Source of the DNA: Campylorhamphus procurvoides
Lineage: Eukaryota > Chordata > Aves > Passeriformes > Dendrocolaptidae
Direction of reading: 5' to 3'
Length of the DNA: 64,000 bases
Assembly (NCBI GenBank): GCA_013396655.1
Contig: WBMV01001237.1
Span: 642,716-706,715, forward strand
Shown here: in pieces, positions 13,701 to 25,755 of the stretch
Layout: every line of letters starts with the position of its first letter
Numbering within the stretch: position 1 is the first letter of the stretch
Position numbers and translations under genes: made by a program
The notes under the pieces: model-generated
What the model saw: the letters and a program-made list of their open reading frames with translations, nothing else
Told to the model about the DNA's origin: nothing
Databases searched by the model: none

Positions 13701-16700
13701 CAACCTAAAGAATATCAAGAGAAACCAGAGGGGACTGATAAAATACCCGATTGATGATGAAAGATATGATATTTCAAGGAGAAAGGGTGTCATGCAATAT
13801 TGTCCCAGCTCAAATGAAGGCAGAGTACACAGCTCCTGGAAAACTCATTTACATGCAGATGTGCTGAGAGTGTAACTGGAATGACCAAAATACTTAAGAA
13901 GAAAAGTCCTGATCTAAATTATTTAAGGTCTGGAGATGCAGTTCACACTGTCCCTGCTCTGATTCTTCTTTCTCTATACATACTCACCTTGCTTTCAACT
14001 ACATAAAGTCCCAGCTCAGGAAGGAGTGCCAGTGTTGGTGCAGCAGCACAAAGTTATTCAGACTCCAGCACTTCCCCAGGAGTTTGAACAAAGAGCTGGG
14101 TGACCAAATTGCACTGAACTTCCAACCCTTCCCCAACAACAGCACAGCACTGGCTCAGTAACTATTCCATGCATCCTGTTATTCCTCTCCCAAGACTCTC
14201 TGTCTGCTGCTTCATTGAATGCTTGCAAGAGACATTCACATTATTTTGATTGGCTTGTCAAGCCTTCAAGTTCCTAATTTCTCAGTTTTGATGACTAGAT
14301 CTTTGCTATCATACTAAGAACAGAGCAGGAAGTGAGTGAAGGACTGACAATCTTTCATTTTTTTGAGACACTCAAAAAATGAGTCTTTCCTGTCTACAAG
14401 TCACTCCTGTTTTATTCTTAGCTTCTCTCTAGCACGGTTTCTCAGACAAGAACTAAACTCTTTTGTCAAAGAAATAAAAACTCTAGCAACATTGTTCAAA
14501 CGCCTTCCTTCCTGGGTTGAAGCAGCAGATTGTAACTTGCAGCATTGAAGTTCTTCAAGTTTTTTCACAAGTTGCCATGGACTTAAAAAAAAAAGAAATT
14601 TGAAAAAATTAAAAATCTGTCATTTAAGTTGCATGGAATTCCTGACATTCTCCTGAGGCAATTCAGAATCTAAATATAAGCAATAGCTAGTATGTAAGAT
14701 TTTTCAGTCAACATCAGGTGTGATTAAGAAGATATTTCGTAAAACACTGAAATAGAAAATCACATTTACATTGGAATTTGATTGATGATAAAGAAGAAAT
14801 ATTTTATATTCCTTGCACAAAAGCAGCTGAAACACAAATATTAAAACTATCTACAACTTCAGTGTGACTAAATAATTCATTAAAGTTAATTGAATTTTGT
14901 TGGTAAGATTGATTCAGCAATGAGTCCGATGAGATAATCCCCTACAGCCTCTGATATGAGGATTGCCCTTTCCTATGACCTCCTCCAATTGTTCCCTAAT
15001 TACATATAGATCAGTAGCAAACAGTTTCCAGGGACTCCTAAACAGTTGCTGACCCCAAAATCAACTTGTGTGTATCACAGGAGGAGTGCACAAGTCTGTA
15101 CCAACTGAAATGGTTAATTTAGTAAATATTTGCTCCATAGGTACTTATTCTGAGGTAAATATTTTTCTAACACCTGCAGTCACTATTAAATATTTTCCTT
15201 ATACTTTTTTATATTAATATCATGTTGTGTTGCCCATTTGCATGTTAATCTAGAATGCCCTTTACCCTAGAACACAGCTGTCTTGCCCTCAAACATTCCA
15301 TAAAATACAAAATCAAATGTATATAAATTCAAAGAAATCTGAAGAACAACCAAACAACATCACACTAAGTGAGCTGAGGGAAATCAAACTCTTCCCAGTC
15401 TGAAAATCTAAGAAAGAGAATAAAATGTTTGCTTCACTGATGTGAAGAATTTACCCCAGTGTCAGCATCAGCTGATTTCTGACATACAGGACTGGGAAGA
15501 GGAGGAAAAGCAGGACACATGTACATGTGGCCCAAATAATTCCAAACTGTGTCTGTTTAAATTTGTGTATGTTTTTAGGGCTTTGTGCAATTTGGCAGCT
15601 ACACCTATGAATTGGTCTGTTAAGTCATCTATACCTACAGGTTTTAGGAAGATAAATAGCTGACAGCCTCCAAAACCAAGAAGGATCCAAAGTAGATCTA
15701 GAAGCACTGAAAAAGGTGCCTCCCACTGCTCAGACTGTGACACACATACAGGTATGGCAGCAATATGACAAGATTTTAATACACAGTCTCAATAATACTA
15801 ATTAAATAAAAAGTCTGATTTCCAGGAAGAAACTAAAGAAGCAAGACTTGTTGAAGAAGAACAGAAAATTACAGTCTGGAAACCATGATTATTTAAACTA
15901 TCTCATCTACAGATTAAGGAAATTTATTTTGGTCTTCTCCTACTTAAATCCCCAATTCAAATCCTAAATTGTAGTCACTCATTCACTCGGTGAAATACTG
16001 TAGCCTGGTGAACACTCTAAACCCAGAATATTAAAAAGGTCAAAATAATATTAAAATCAGGGCTTTGCAAAATTAAAGAACAGTCTTTCAAAGCACTGAC
16101 TGGGCTCAGCTCACAGGGAAAACCAGAGGAATTAAATATACGTGATGCTTTGCACTTAGGATTGTGCTCAAGGGGAATTCTGATACTACACGCTTGTAAC
16201 AAAATTTAGTAAAAAGAGAAGTGGCTAAATATTAATTCATATCAGTAAAGATTACAAAAGCAACACAAAAGAGGGACTACTGTGAGAAACATCAATCCTC
16301 CTTCTGTGCAAATTATTAGAAGTTAAAATAGAACAGCATCAAACTGCATGTGCTGTGGCTCCCACAATTCATTCAGAATCCTTCAGGCTATTTAACAGGA
16401 TTCCTACAGGATCACTCCGAGAAAATACTGAGTACATCCATTTCCACAGAAGTGTGTTATTTAGTTTATTTAATAAACACTTCTCTAACAGACAGACACA
16501 CAAACAAGTATCCCTTGGCTTGGCATGAGCTACTTCAGCAGTGTTTGAGACTCAATTTCTCGCAGATCTTCGAGCCAACAGCACGATACCAGTTTAGTTT
16601 TACAAGTGCCAGTTATACATATTTTCAGAAAAGCAGTAGAAGCTTGTTTATCCAAAATATCTAAATATTAAAACACTGAACCTAACATGTTTATTTTATT

Positions 16701-17090
16701 ATCATGTGTTTATTATTAATAAGTTCTGCTCTGAAGACAATAGTTCCCCACAACTGTTTAGCTATTCAAGCTATTTTCTGGTTTATGCAGAATTTTTTTT
16801 GGCTGTTTCCTGGCTGTCTATCATATATAAAAAGGCAGACTAATGTAAGGATTAAATAGAGTCCAATAACTTGCACCAAAATGAACACTTAAAAGAAATT
16901 ATAAGGGAAAGCTGCTGGGTAACACCACTGAGCATACACCAGCTAATCACTAGTGCTCTGGTGGAATCTGAGATTGATCCGTGAATGACTCACAAGTGGA
17001 AACAAAATAATCTACCACCATCCTACAATTAAGTTGCATAATTCAAGCAATTTTCTGAGACATCTGCTTTAGACTCATTATCCCACTAGA
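10781..17090. other. unique AT-rich non-coding stretch
   Basis: No gene is supported across these 6 kb. An AT/AC microsatellite lies at 12575-12632. Short frames at 10803-11096, 14363-14548, 15442-15743 and 16350-16664 show no family signature. A donor-like GTAAGA near 13169 follows only a 33-bp open segment. The GC-richer pocket at about 13990-14215 has no recognisable identity. Confidence 0.45.
12575..12632. repeat. AT/AC microsatellite
   Basis: Alternating TA units pass into a CA run (ACACACACAC near 12617-12628), interrupted by short AT-rich spacers. It is imperfect, hence probably old. Confidence 0.75.
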
Positions 17091-17098
17091 CAAAACAC

Positions 17099-17365
17099 TT
17101 GTGTTTGGTGCTACATCTTAACATGCAGACTCCACGAGCTTCGTCAACCAAAGCTGCCTTTTGCAGATTAGTAACCAAAGCAGAAAGCTCTGAATCCTTT
17201 AAAAGAGTTCGATTTTCAGAGAAGAGATCTAAGGAATTTCTAAAAACCTATATTCCTTCCAAAAGAACTAAACTGGAGCCACTTTTAACAGTTCGGTTTC
17301 CTTGTTTGGACTTGTCAACATTAAGTTTATTTAAAGACAAAAACAATAATAAAAAAGACAACTAG
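17099..17365 (+). other. short open frame with an RVxF-like motif
   Basis: An 88-codon frame without family assignment; it would start at a non-ATG codon, and the first ATG is about nine codons in. It is rich in K, R, S and E in the middle and contains KRVRFSE, which fits the RVxF docking motif bound by protein phosphatase 1, and later another VRF. Its tail is N/K-rich low-complexity sequence. Two AG sites (about 17125 and 17167) could act as acceptors but have modest pyrimidine tracts. A four-residue motif is common by chance, so I regard coding as unlikely but worth checking. Confidence 0.12.
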
Positions 17366-19171
17366 AAAGAAACAAGGAACATGAATGTGTGAGGTTTATT
17401 CTGTGAAAGAGTTTGAAAACAAACAAAACATGGGCATGTAACACCATTGTCCATAATTTCTCAATTCTACATTACTTCCCTATAAAAATGCAGTATGTTC
17501 TTTAGAGCAGTTCAGGTACCTCTTTTTCTTTTACCTTTTCTGCAAGTTACTATCTTATTTTTTTTAGTTAAAATCCTACAACTTTAGAAGGCCTTTAATA
17601 AATTCTTTACAGACATATAAATACAGTCACCTTATTTCCAAGAATTTTTTTCTTCCATTGTCTATCTGAGGGGTAGCTGAAGCAAGTGGGCTCTCACTGA
17701 AAAGACTTGGCTGCAATTTTCTTACTAATTTATTTTTAACATTCTATTGCAGGATTCTCAAACATACATCACTTTGCTCTCTTCAGCAAGTTTCAAAACA
17801 TTCGAATATGGTATAGAAAAGGAAGAGCAATACAGTAGATCATGTAATACTAAGAACACACTGATATTTGGAAACAATTTACTTTCAGAAGGTGGAATAA
17901 TGGTATCTTGCACTTTCTGAACTTATTACTCAATTTTCCTTGTCAGAGATGCTCCTGAATCACAACAGAATTTAACTGATATTATAAAAGTTAAAAAAAA
18001 AAAAATCCATATGTCAGCAGCAAAATATGACACAGGCTGAAACTGCTCCTGAAAGGGCAGAAGAACAAATTTACTGGTAGGGAGATGAAACTAGATGGAG
18101 TAATAAGAACTCTGGTAACTCACATGGAAGGCTTTTCCATTCCAAAAATTATAGCCAGAAATAAGTAATTGCTAAATCTGATTACATGTTCTTACCATGG
18201 AAGAGTTAAATCTTATTAGATCTGTTTCACTCAGCCACTGCCTTTAAATCACAGCAGAGCTACTACAGCAAACAGAGACTTCAGGCTGTTTCCAAGGTGA
18301 TAAATCAAGAGGCAATATTACATGTGGCAATAAGTTCACATTGTGGTTGTTTAAACTTTAAAATCTTCTTTGCTAGACAATCTGCAAAGCCCTTCCCTCT
18401 CATACCTCCTCCACCTCCTGCCTTGAGGTGGAAAATGGGTATTTTTCTCATCTTCCCATCAGGCAGATCCTCTGCAGCTTATACCAAATTTCAGCTTTCC
18501 TCAGAAGGCAGCACCTCTGCACTGTCAGAGCATTTTTACTGACACCTTTGCAAAGGTTAGATTAGAACAGCCAGCAGATGTGCAACTATTTTGTTGTTAG
18601 ATGTATGGGCATATCACACACCCTAACACAAGTTATGTCTGCTCTCCAGTTCTCCCTTGGAGTTTGGTGTAGCTCCCCTAACATAACATTTGAGTGTTGC
18701 ACTCTTCTGGGACACAGATTGCACTAATAATTTTGACAGAAGCATTTAATAGAACATTTCAGGCCTGTTTATCTGTTGTCAGGGTTCTGTTTAGCCCTTT
18801 CTAGAGTGGATTGTTCCTCTGCTGTCAACTGATTGAGTTCAAAAAGTTGGAAAAGTTTTCCCATTGAATAGAAAACAAGAGTCCATAACTTTTCTCCTTA
18901 TATTCCATCATAGCTTAACAATATGAAGCTTTCACTCTTCATAAAATGCCATGGTCATCTAACGTAGGTAAAAAAAAGACCAGCATCTGAAAAATCAAAT
19001 TTTTCTTGCTTCTTTTTCCATGGATCATAAATTATATTTTTCAAGTACAGTTCTCAACTTTAAACTCCATTTTCCCCATGTTTTCCCTTCCTAAAATAAT
19101 AAATGACTGATTCTGCTCATGACAGACCAATGCAGTAAGCAGATAGAACGAGTGAAAAGCTGATACCATAA
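17366..19171. other. unique AT-rich non-coding stretch
   Basis: No gene or named repeat is visible. A 13-A run lies at 17993-18005. The frame at 18297-18542 has a proline-rich run and no other feature. Confidence 0.45.
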
Positions 19172-19273
19172 ACCAATTTTTTCCCCTTTTTTTCTTTTCT
19201 TTTATTTTTTTTTAACTCAAAAGCCTCAAGTACCTTTTAGACTGCTTCATTTTTTTTTTCTTTTCTTTTCTGG
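19172..19273. repeat. pyrimidine-rich low-complexity tract
   Basis: Two T/C-rich blocks (about 19177-19214 and 19249-19271) each contain the same string of T runs separated by single C, about 62 bp apart, with ordinary sequence between them. Confidence 0.65.
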
Positions 19274-19899
19274 CTGCTTATGTCTTGAGCAATTGCTTTT
19301 ATGAGCACAAAGTGCTGTTTTTAGTGAAAGTCTGGAGGGGTCTGCACAAGAACATTAAGCAGGGTTGTGACCCAAGGGACTAAAGCTTTGATCCAGTAAT
19401 GAGATCATCAGATATATTCCCAGCAGTGTTGCAGATGTGCTGTACAATAAAACAGAACTACAGCATCAAGAAATGCAGATCTAGAACAACCATACACACA
19501 AAATGATTGGGGAACATAAGGATAAAGAAATAATGGCTGAAAAATTACTTTCACTCCAAGGGCTGAAGATTACAGTTTCAACTTCAAAAATACAAACTCC
19601 ATAAGTAATTTGCACTACAAACATTATCTTGATATCTATGAAGCACAAAATGCAGATTAAAAGCAAAAATTCAGCTTTCAAAATCCTAGAAGATTAGATT
19701 GAATCTAATCAGTTATGAAATACCTTATTGAGTTATATCAGGAAGGAAATATATGTATAGTCTTTAACAGAGAACACATTAGATTCACTTTTAATTAAGA
19801 AAGTTATCAGGCAGTAGGTAAATGCTGCTACACTTTGTATTCCCACAGCAGGGAGATTTCATGTGAAAATGGGAACTGTGGTTTTCTATAGAATAATGT
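19274..19899. other. unique non-coding stretch
   Basis: I see nothing identifiable here. A minus-strand frame at 19481-19681 is hydrophobic but lacks splice context or a known family. Confidence 0.4.
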
Positions 19900-20180
19900 A
19901 TTAGTGACAGCCATTATACACAGCAACCAGTTGGTGACCAGCTATTGGAACTGTGATTATCCCAAGCTACTTCTTGTTTAAGGGAGACCCCTCACCTGAG
20001 TCACCTCATCAATTATCGCTTAATAAGAAGTGTTACTCCTGTTTAAGTGCTCAGCACGGCCAGAGATAAATTCTGACATTAGTATAATGAGCTCTAATGT
20101 CTCAATAAAGGGCACGAGTCAATGCCTGCCATGAACCACGTCCTATATTTAGCCAGTCCTTTAAAATTCCTAGGGGAGAC
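19900..20180. promoter_or_regulatory. candidate conserved non-coding element
   Basis: The stretch is of more balanced composition than its surroundings and is packed with regulatory-type motifs. There is a CACCTG E-box joined to a TGAGTCA AP-1 core (about 19993-20003), an AATTATCGCTTAATAAG homeodomain-type run (about 20010) and a TAATGAG-CTCTAATG pair (about 20085-20100). No repeat and no open frame is visible. I infer enhancer-like DNA from motif density only; no conservation data were available. Confidence 0.22.
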
Positions 20181-23100
20181 ATAGCCAAAATATTCAAAGG
20201 GTGTGGAGGGTGTTTAAAAGACATTTGAATTAGAACATGAAAGTGAAATGGAATCATTTAAGTTGCTTTAGATTCTGAAGCTGAGATCAGAATATTATTG
20301 TTAGTCAGCAGTTCTGCTTTTGAGTTTATCTGAAAACCATAAAGAAGGAAGATTTCAATGCTCAATTACTCAAAGCAGTTCTCACTGCATTGTAGACTTT
20401 ACTGTGTGCCAGACAAACCCTGTCAGATCATCTTATGTTTTACTTGTGGATATTTCTATCATCTGTTTTATCCATAGTCCAGATTTTTTAAAGCTACTTT
20501 AATTAGTGTGGTTTAAGGAAGATTCATCAGTTCTTAAATTTATACCTTAACAGTCTGCATCACATGTCATCCAATATCTGTTACTGAGGCTTTTTTAAGG
20601 GGCTGTAATTTATGTTTTATGTTATCTGAATTCAAAAGACTAGATGTGCAATGGTTATGTTAGAAACACTAATATTTATGAACACAGGAATGGATACTGG
20701 TTTGATGCATGTAATAAAAAACAGTAATGCATGAAATACAGGCAGTTTATGCAGATTGCTTCTTTTCATGGATGAGAAAAATAAGAAAGTCACATACAGC
20801 CATACATTTAGCAGTACTTCAGAAAAGTTAAATTTGACATGTCTATACTGCTCTGCACCATAAAAGGCTACTCACCAAGCACAGAGAATATGGAAAGAAT
20901 GTGAAACTTAGCCTGGCCACAAACTGAGCCATTAAACCAGCTCGGACAACCCCACTGCCCAGTGCCGAGACTGAGACAGCACCAGTCAACCATCCCTGCT
21001 GATATTACCACCAGCCCTGGAAAACCCAGCCACTTAATTTATGGAAATATATTCAATTACCCAATTCTTCTCCTAGTTTTTCACTCAAGATGTAACTGTA
21101 GTCGAGCATACAGACAGAGCTTTTGCAAGGAAACAATAGTTTATGCTCATGCCAGGCATCAGCATCCTGGGATTTGGAATGTCCAGCAGTGAACCAGCTA
21201 CTGCTTGGGTAACTTAGTACGAGACAAAGCTTTTCAAATCATGTTTTCCCAAAACCTAACACCAGTAACACTCAGGTGACCATTTTTTCAAACCAGCATT
21301 AAATAGCTCATAATCCTGATGGCACTGGCATTCATTCTAGATCTCTGAATATGGCAATAAATTAGCATGAAAACCTCCACTACAAATTCTTATAGCCAAC
21401 AACAAGACAATGAGAAAATAATGGTGCATGATTGCAACTTCTTTTTCACTCAGTGGTTGTGTGATCAGATCACTTTTGCCTGGCATATTTAATACCTAGA
21501 TTTAATTCTACCTGTAAAAGCATTTGAACTTGACCCTTCTTCCTCCCAGGAAAAGTCTCAAATCACTACCTTTTAGTCTATCCTTTGCCAAAGATTCCTA
21601 GTCTATCAAGTGTAGGAGGTGGTAGAAGGTCCCAGAAACCTTTTCTTCAGCGTGACTTTCTTAGCTATGGGGTCATCCATCATTTATTCATTCTGTCTTT
21701 TTAAGCATTTTGTACAACACATGAACAGCTCAGCTGAAGGCACAGAAAGAAATGTTTCACTACACATAGTACAGGGAATTTCCTTTTCCACAATTTACTC
21801 CTAATTCAACAGAATTACCTGGAAACTAGAAACACAAATATAAAGACTCACAAAAGTTTTCCAACAGCTATAACTGGACTGTGATTTCAGCTTTAATGTT
21901 CAGATCATATGTGTGTCTAGCCTACAGCAGTCAAAGTCTAAAGCTTTCATCAAGATATCCAACTTGAGAGTTTTGTACTGTGACATCTGAGAAAAACATT
22001 ATGTCTCATACTTCTTGGAAGAAAAATGATTTACATTAACTCAGGTGTATGATAGTTATAACAGCACAGTCTAATACTGTTAAAGAAATACTTTGACATC
22101 CTGCTGATAAGATCATTCTACCCTTGCAGAATGTCAACAGCTAATCATATTCTTTCTCTGCACAGATATTATACTGAGAAATTGACTTTGCCATCTGGCT
22201 CTCCAGAATTTTTATCAGGTCTCTTTAATTAGGTTCAAATCATTGATTTCCATTGTTCCCCAGCTTCTATCTTTTTCAGTTCTGTTAAGACTCAATCCAT
22301 TTCCATTGCACTGCAGCATTCTCAAGTGGAACCTAAAATGAATAGGATTTTCCCACAGGTTTTCACACTTTACATCTGCTGGCAAAAGTCTTGTCATGCT
22401 TGCTTAGTAGTGCATATAATTCAATTTTTGTTTTATTAAGATATGAGGATGACCGATCTACTGCAAAAAAAAAAAAGTAAATCAAACAACCTTAAAAAGT
22501 CCAAATGAAGAATGGGCCCAAGGCTTATAAATTAGAGACATCTGCAAGAAGGCTGGAAGGTTAGCTTGCTATAATTATGATGAACATATTTAAATCAAAG
22601 TGGTTATAAAGACTTTCATAGGCCAGGACAAAATTCTACATTAGACTGTTCTGTTGCAATGCTAAAGGCATTCATGTAGCATTTTAAGTTCAGACAAAAT
22701 GTATAAAATCCAAATATTGCTGTATACCTCAGAAATAGACATTGCAATGTTCCGCCCTTGGAGCAGAAAGCCCTGCAAGACTATTTCTTTTACCTTACAC
22801 AAAACAGTAATTAAACTACAAAGTAACTTTGGTAATGTTAATCTGTGAGGAATACACTGCCCTTTGTAAGAAAAGTCTTTAGGAACCTGCAATCATAAGA
22901 AAAATGGAAGTCCCTAAATAAATGAAGACTATCTTTAATGTGATTTTCAAAGCATGAAAAATCCAGACCTGAACTTCCCTCAGAATTTAATAAGGGGAAC
23001 TTGGACATAGACCATAACCTTAATTTTGGTTTAAAGAAAAAAAAGAAAAAAAACAACCAAAAAGCCCAAAACTACAAGGCTGTCAAAGATTTTACGTCGA

Positions 23101-24044
23101 CTGACACAATCCAGCCATGCTACTGCAAATGTCACTCACAAGGCTCTGCACTCTCACTGAAGGTCCAAATATATCCCAGGTTTCCTGGCCTTTCTCACTG
23201 CTGACCAAATAAACTTTTGCTGTGAAAGGTGACAAGCTGAGTTTGCTTGGGACTAAAGCAGTAAGTTCCCTGCAGGGCAGTGCTTTAGTTTCTAATCGAG
23301 ACATGAAGGATTTATCACTGGAATTATGTTATTCCCTTTTTCACCCCCCAGAAGACAGGACAACATATAACAGTGTCATTATGTGTCTTTCTCTGATGCA
23401 GACAGAACTTCCAGCATGGTCACACAAGGTACTGGGGAGTACTTGGAAATTCAGCCTGCAAAATAGTTATTTTCAGAATGTCTAGAATCAAACAGAACCA
23501 ACCTCTCACTGAAGCAATTATAACCCTTGGGGAAATTTTATTCTAAGGGTGTACTAACCCCATGGCCACTTAATAATGTATCAATAGCAGAGATTACTTC
23601 AAAACATACCAGGAGACCTACAGTGCAGTAAACCCAAGGCATAAGGATCAAAATATGGTGATAACTTTGCAATTAAAGCCAGTCAACCAGCACACATGTC
23701 AGTCCACGGGCATGAAAGGGGAAGGAGAAGGTGCAGGACAACTTGCCTAAGTTTTAATTGTAAGAAGCCCTTCCACCTACTTGAGTTATGCACTCTGGGC
23801 ACTTTCATTGGGACATATTTGTCAGAGATTACAAGAAAATTGCAAAGAAAAACCAGCAAATAAATGATACTTCACTGAGCAAGGTTTGTTTCTTCAACAG
23901 GCCTGTTGGGACAGGGCCAGGGCTGCTTGAGAAACTCAGTGTAGCTACTTCCATGAACTAGCACAAAATCATTGACTCATATTCAATTTGTGAGCTAAAA
24001 TATTCCCCAAATAATTTCTAGAAGAAATCCTGCTGGGCAACTCC
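20181..24044. other. unique AT-rich non-coding stretch
   Basis: No gene is supported. A 12-A run lies at 22465-22476 and an A-rich patch at about 23033-23056. Opposing short frames at 22662-23485 overlap one another and none resembles a known protein. Confidence 0.45.
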
Positions 24045-25755
24045 TTCATTTTGTATTCTTGCAGCTCATCATCACTGTCTGTGCAGAGGGCATTTCTGTG
24101 CTTTTGATCCTTTCAGGCATTTATTGCTTCTATCCCAATTGCAATCCTCAGATTACTGAAATCTGGCAAGCTTGTTATCTTTTCCATCATCCTGATCATT
24201 AATGAACAAAGTTAGTAGAAACAGTTCACAGCTCAGATTCCTATGGAAAATTACTAGATAGACCTACAAAATGAAAGTAAAACACAGATAAATGTTCTTT
24301 GAGTGTTCTTTTCTACCTACTTACACATAAACTTTGGGTTAATTTCACTAGCCTGGTAAGAAAAATGTTACAAAAGTCTCAAAAGATTTTTTTTTTAATC
24401 AAAATACACATCCACTGCTACTCTTCTATGCAAAGGCTTGTTATCCTGCCACAGAAGCAAATTAGATTGGCTTTATATGATTTGTTCTGGACAAACCCAT
24501 GTTGATGGTTGTCATCTTGGCTCACAAGTAGTATTTTTATTTCACAGTTTTTCCCAAAATTGAAATTAATCTGTCTCACCTATAATCCTCCTGCTCTTCT
24601 GTTTTCAAAAATCACAGATGCCACTTTCAGTGTTCCACAGCCTCACCTGTGCTCCAGCATCTCAGAGATCATTTTGAATGGCTGTGAGATGGATTCAACC
24701 TGTTGGATTAATTTAATCTGGTCCAAATATCTTGAAAACATATAACCCAACTCTTTTATGTTCTCCTATCAGAGAACATTTTGCCTTTTTGGCATTAAAA
24801 TTAACTGCTTCATTCAAGAAACCACAGTTGACTTTTTTAGCCAAGGAAAAACATACCAAACACTTGTGCTGTCCAAGATTTCTCACTCAGTAACTTTCAT
24901 TTTCACTGAGTAGAAATCAAAAAAAGTGGTTTTCCTTAGTGGTAGCAGACAGAAATAATGTCTGAATACTTTTACATAGCTACATCTCATTTTTTACACT
25001 CACCTTCCTATTTCTGTAGCCATGTATTCACCTCAGCAAGCTTAATTCATCTGTACTACATTTTTAAGATGATTCAACAACTGCTGAGTTATCCAAATTA
25101 GACTCCTGTTACACTTTCTGTCTCTCTTCCCCTTCCTCCATTAAAAGAATTAAAAATAGTAAAAGCTGTTGTTTCTTTGCAGTCTCTTTAACCTTATTTC
25201 ACCCTCTCTAGGTTCACATGAAGCACAACCCATGATTTAGCCAAGTTTTTTGAAATCTCTTGTGTTATTTCATTATCTTCCATTCTTTCCTGAAGAGCAC
25301 GAGCTCTATTGTTTCATGAGCCACCTTTCAAAGTGGCATTTCACCAGCACGTTCTCCTGTGTAGTCTGTGTTTTAACTACCTATGTGGTAATTAAACTGA
25401 CCTAACAAACCCGCAGTTTAATGCACGATCACAGAAAGTCCCCAAAGCCTGAGCTTCCCCGTCCAGTGGCCTGTACCAGACCTGCATCATCAGAGGGGTT
25501 TTCCTCTTTTGCTGTACATTGACAGACACTTAAACCATGTCTGTGTTCTAGACACATGAATGAGCTATTGTAAGGGAATATCACCTTACTTGTTCTTTTT
25601 TTTTTTCCAAGCTGTACTCCTGTCAAATTCAAGTATTATTTAATATTTAGACTATGGGAATTATTCCTTCAAGCATCCATATGCCAATTACTTCATAAGC
25701 TTGACCCTGTGTTAAAACCTTCAGTTCCTCTGTCTCATCATACATATTTCTCAAT
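24045..25755 (-). mobile_element. ancient L3/CR1-type LINE relic, antisense
   Basis: The plus strand follows the complement of the CR1/L3 LINE family known from turtles, crocodilians and birds. Recognisable blocks come in order: an ATTTTGTATT-TGCA block (~24057), ATCATTAATGAA (~24193), the diagnostic GGCTTGTTATCCTGCCA-AGAAG-AAATTAGATTGG block followed by ATGATTTGTTCTGGACAAA-CCATG (~24437-24503), a CAGTGGCCTGTACCAGACC block (~25464) and a TTCAGTTCCTC block (~25720). The middle (about 24780-25400) is too diverged for me to match with certainty. All frames are broken. The ordered blocks make one long insertion of about 1.7 kb more likely than several. Confidence 0.7.
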
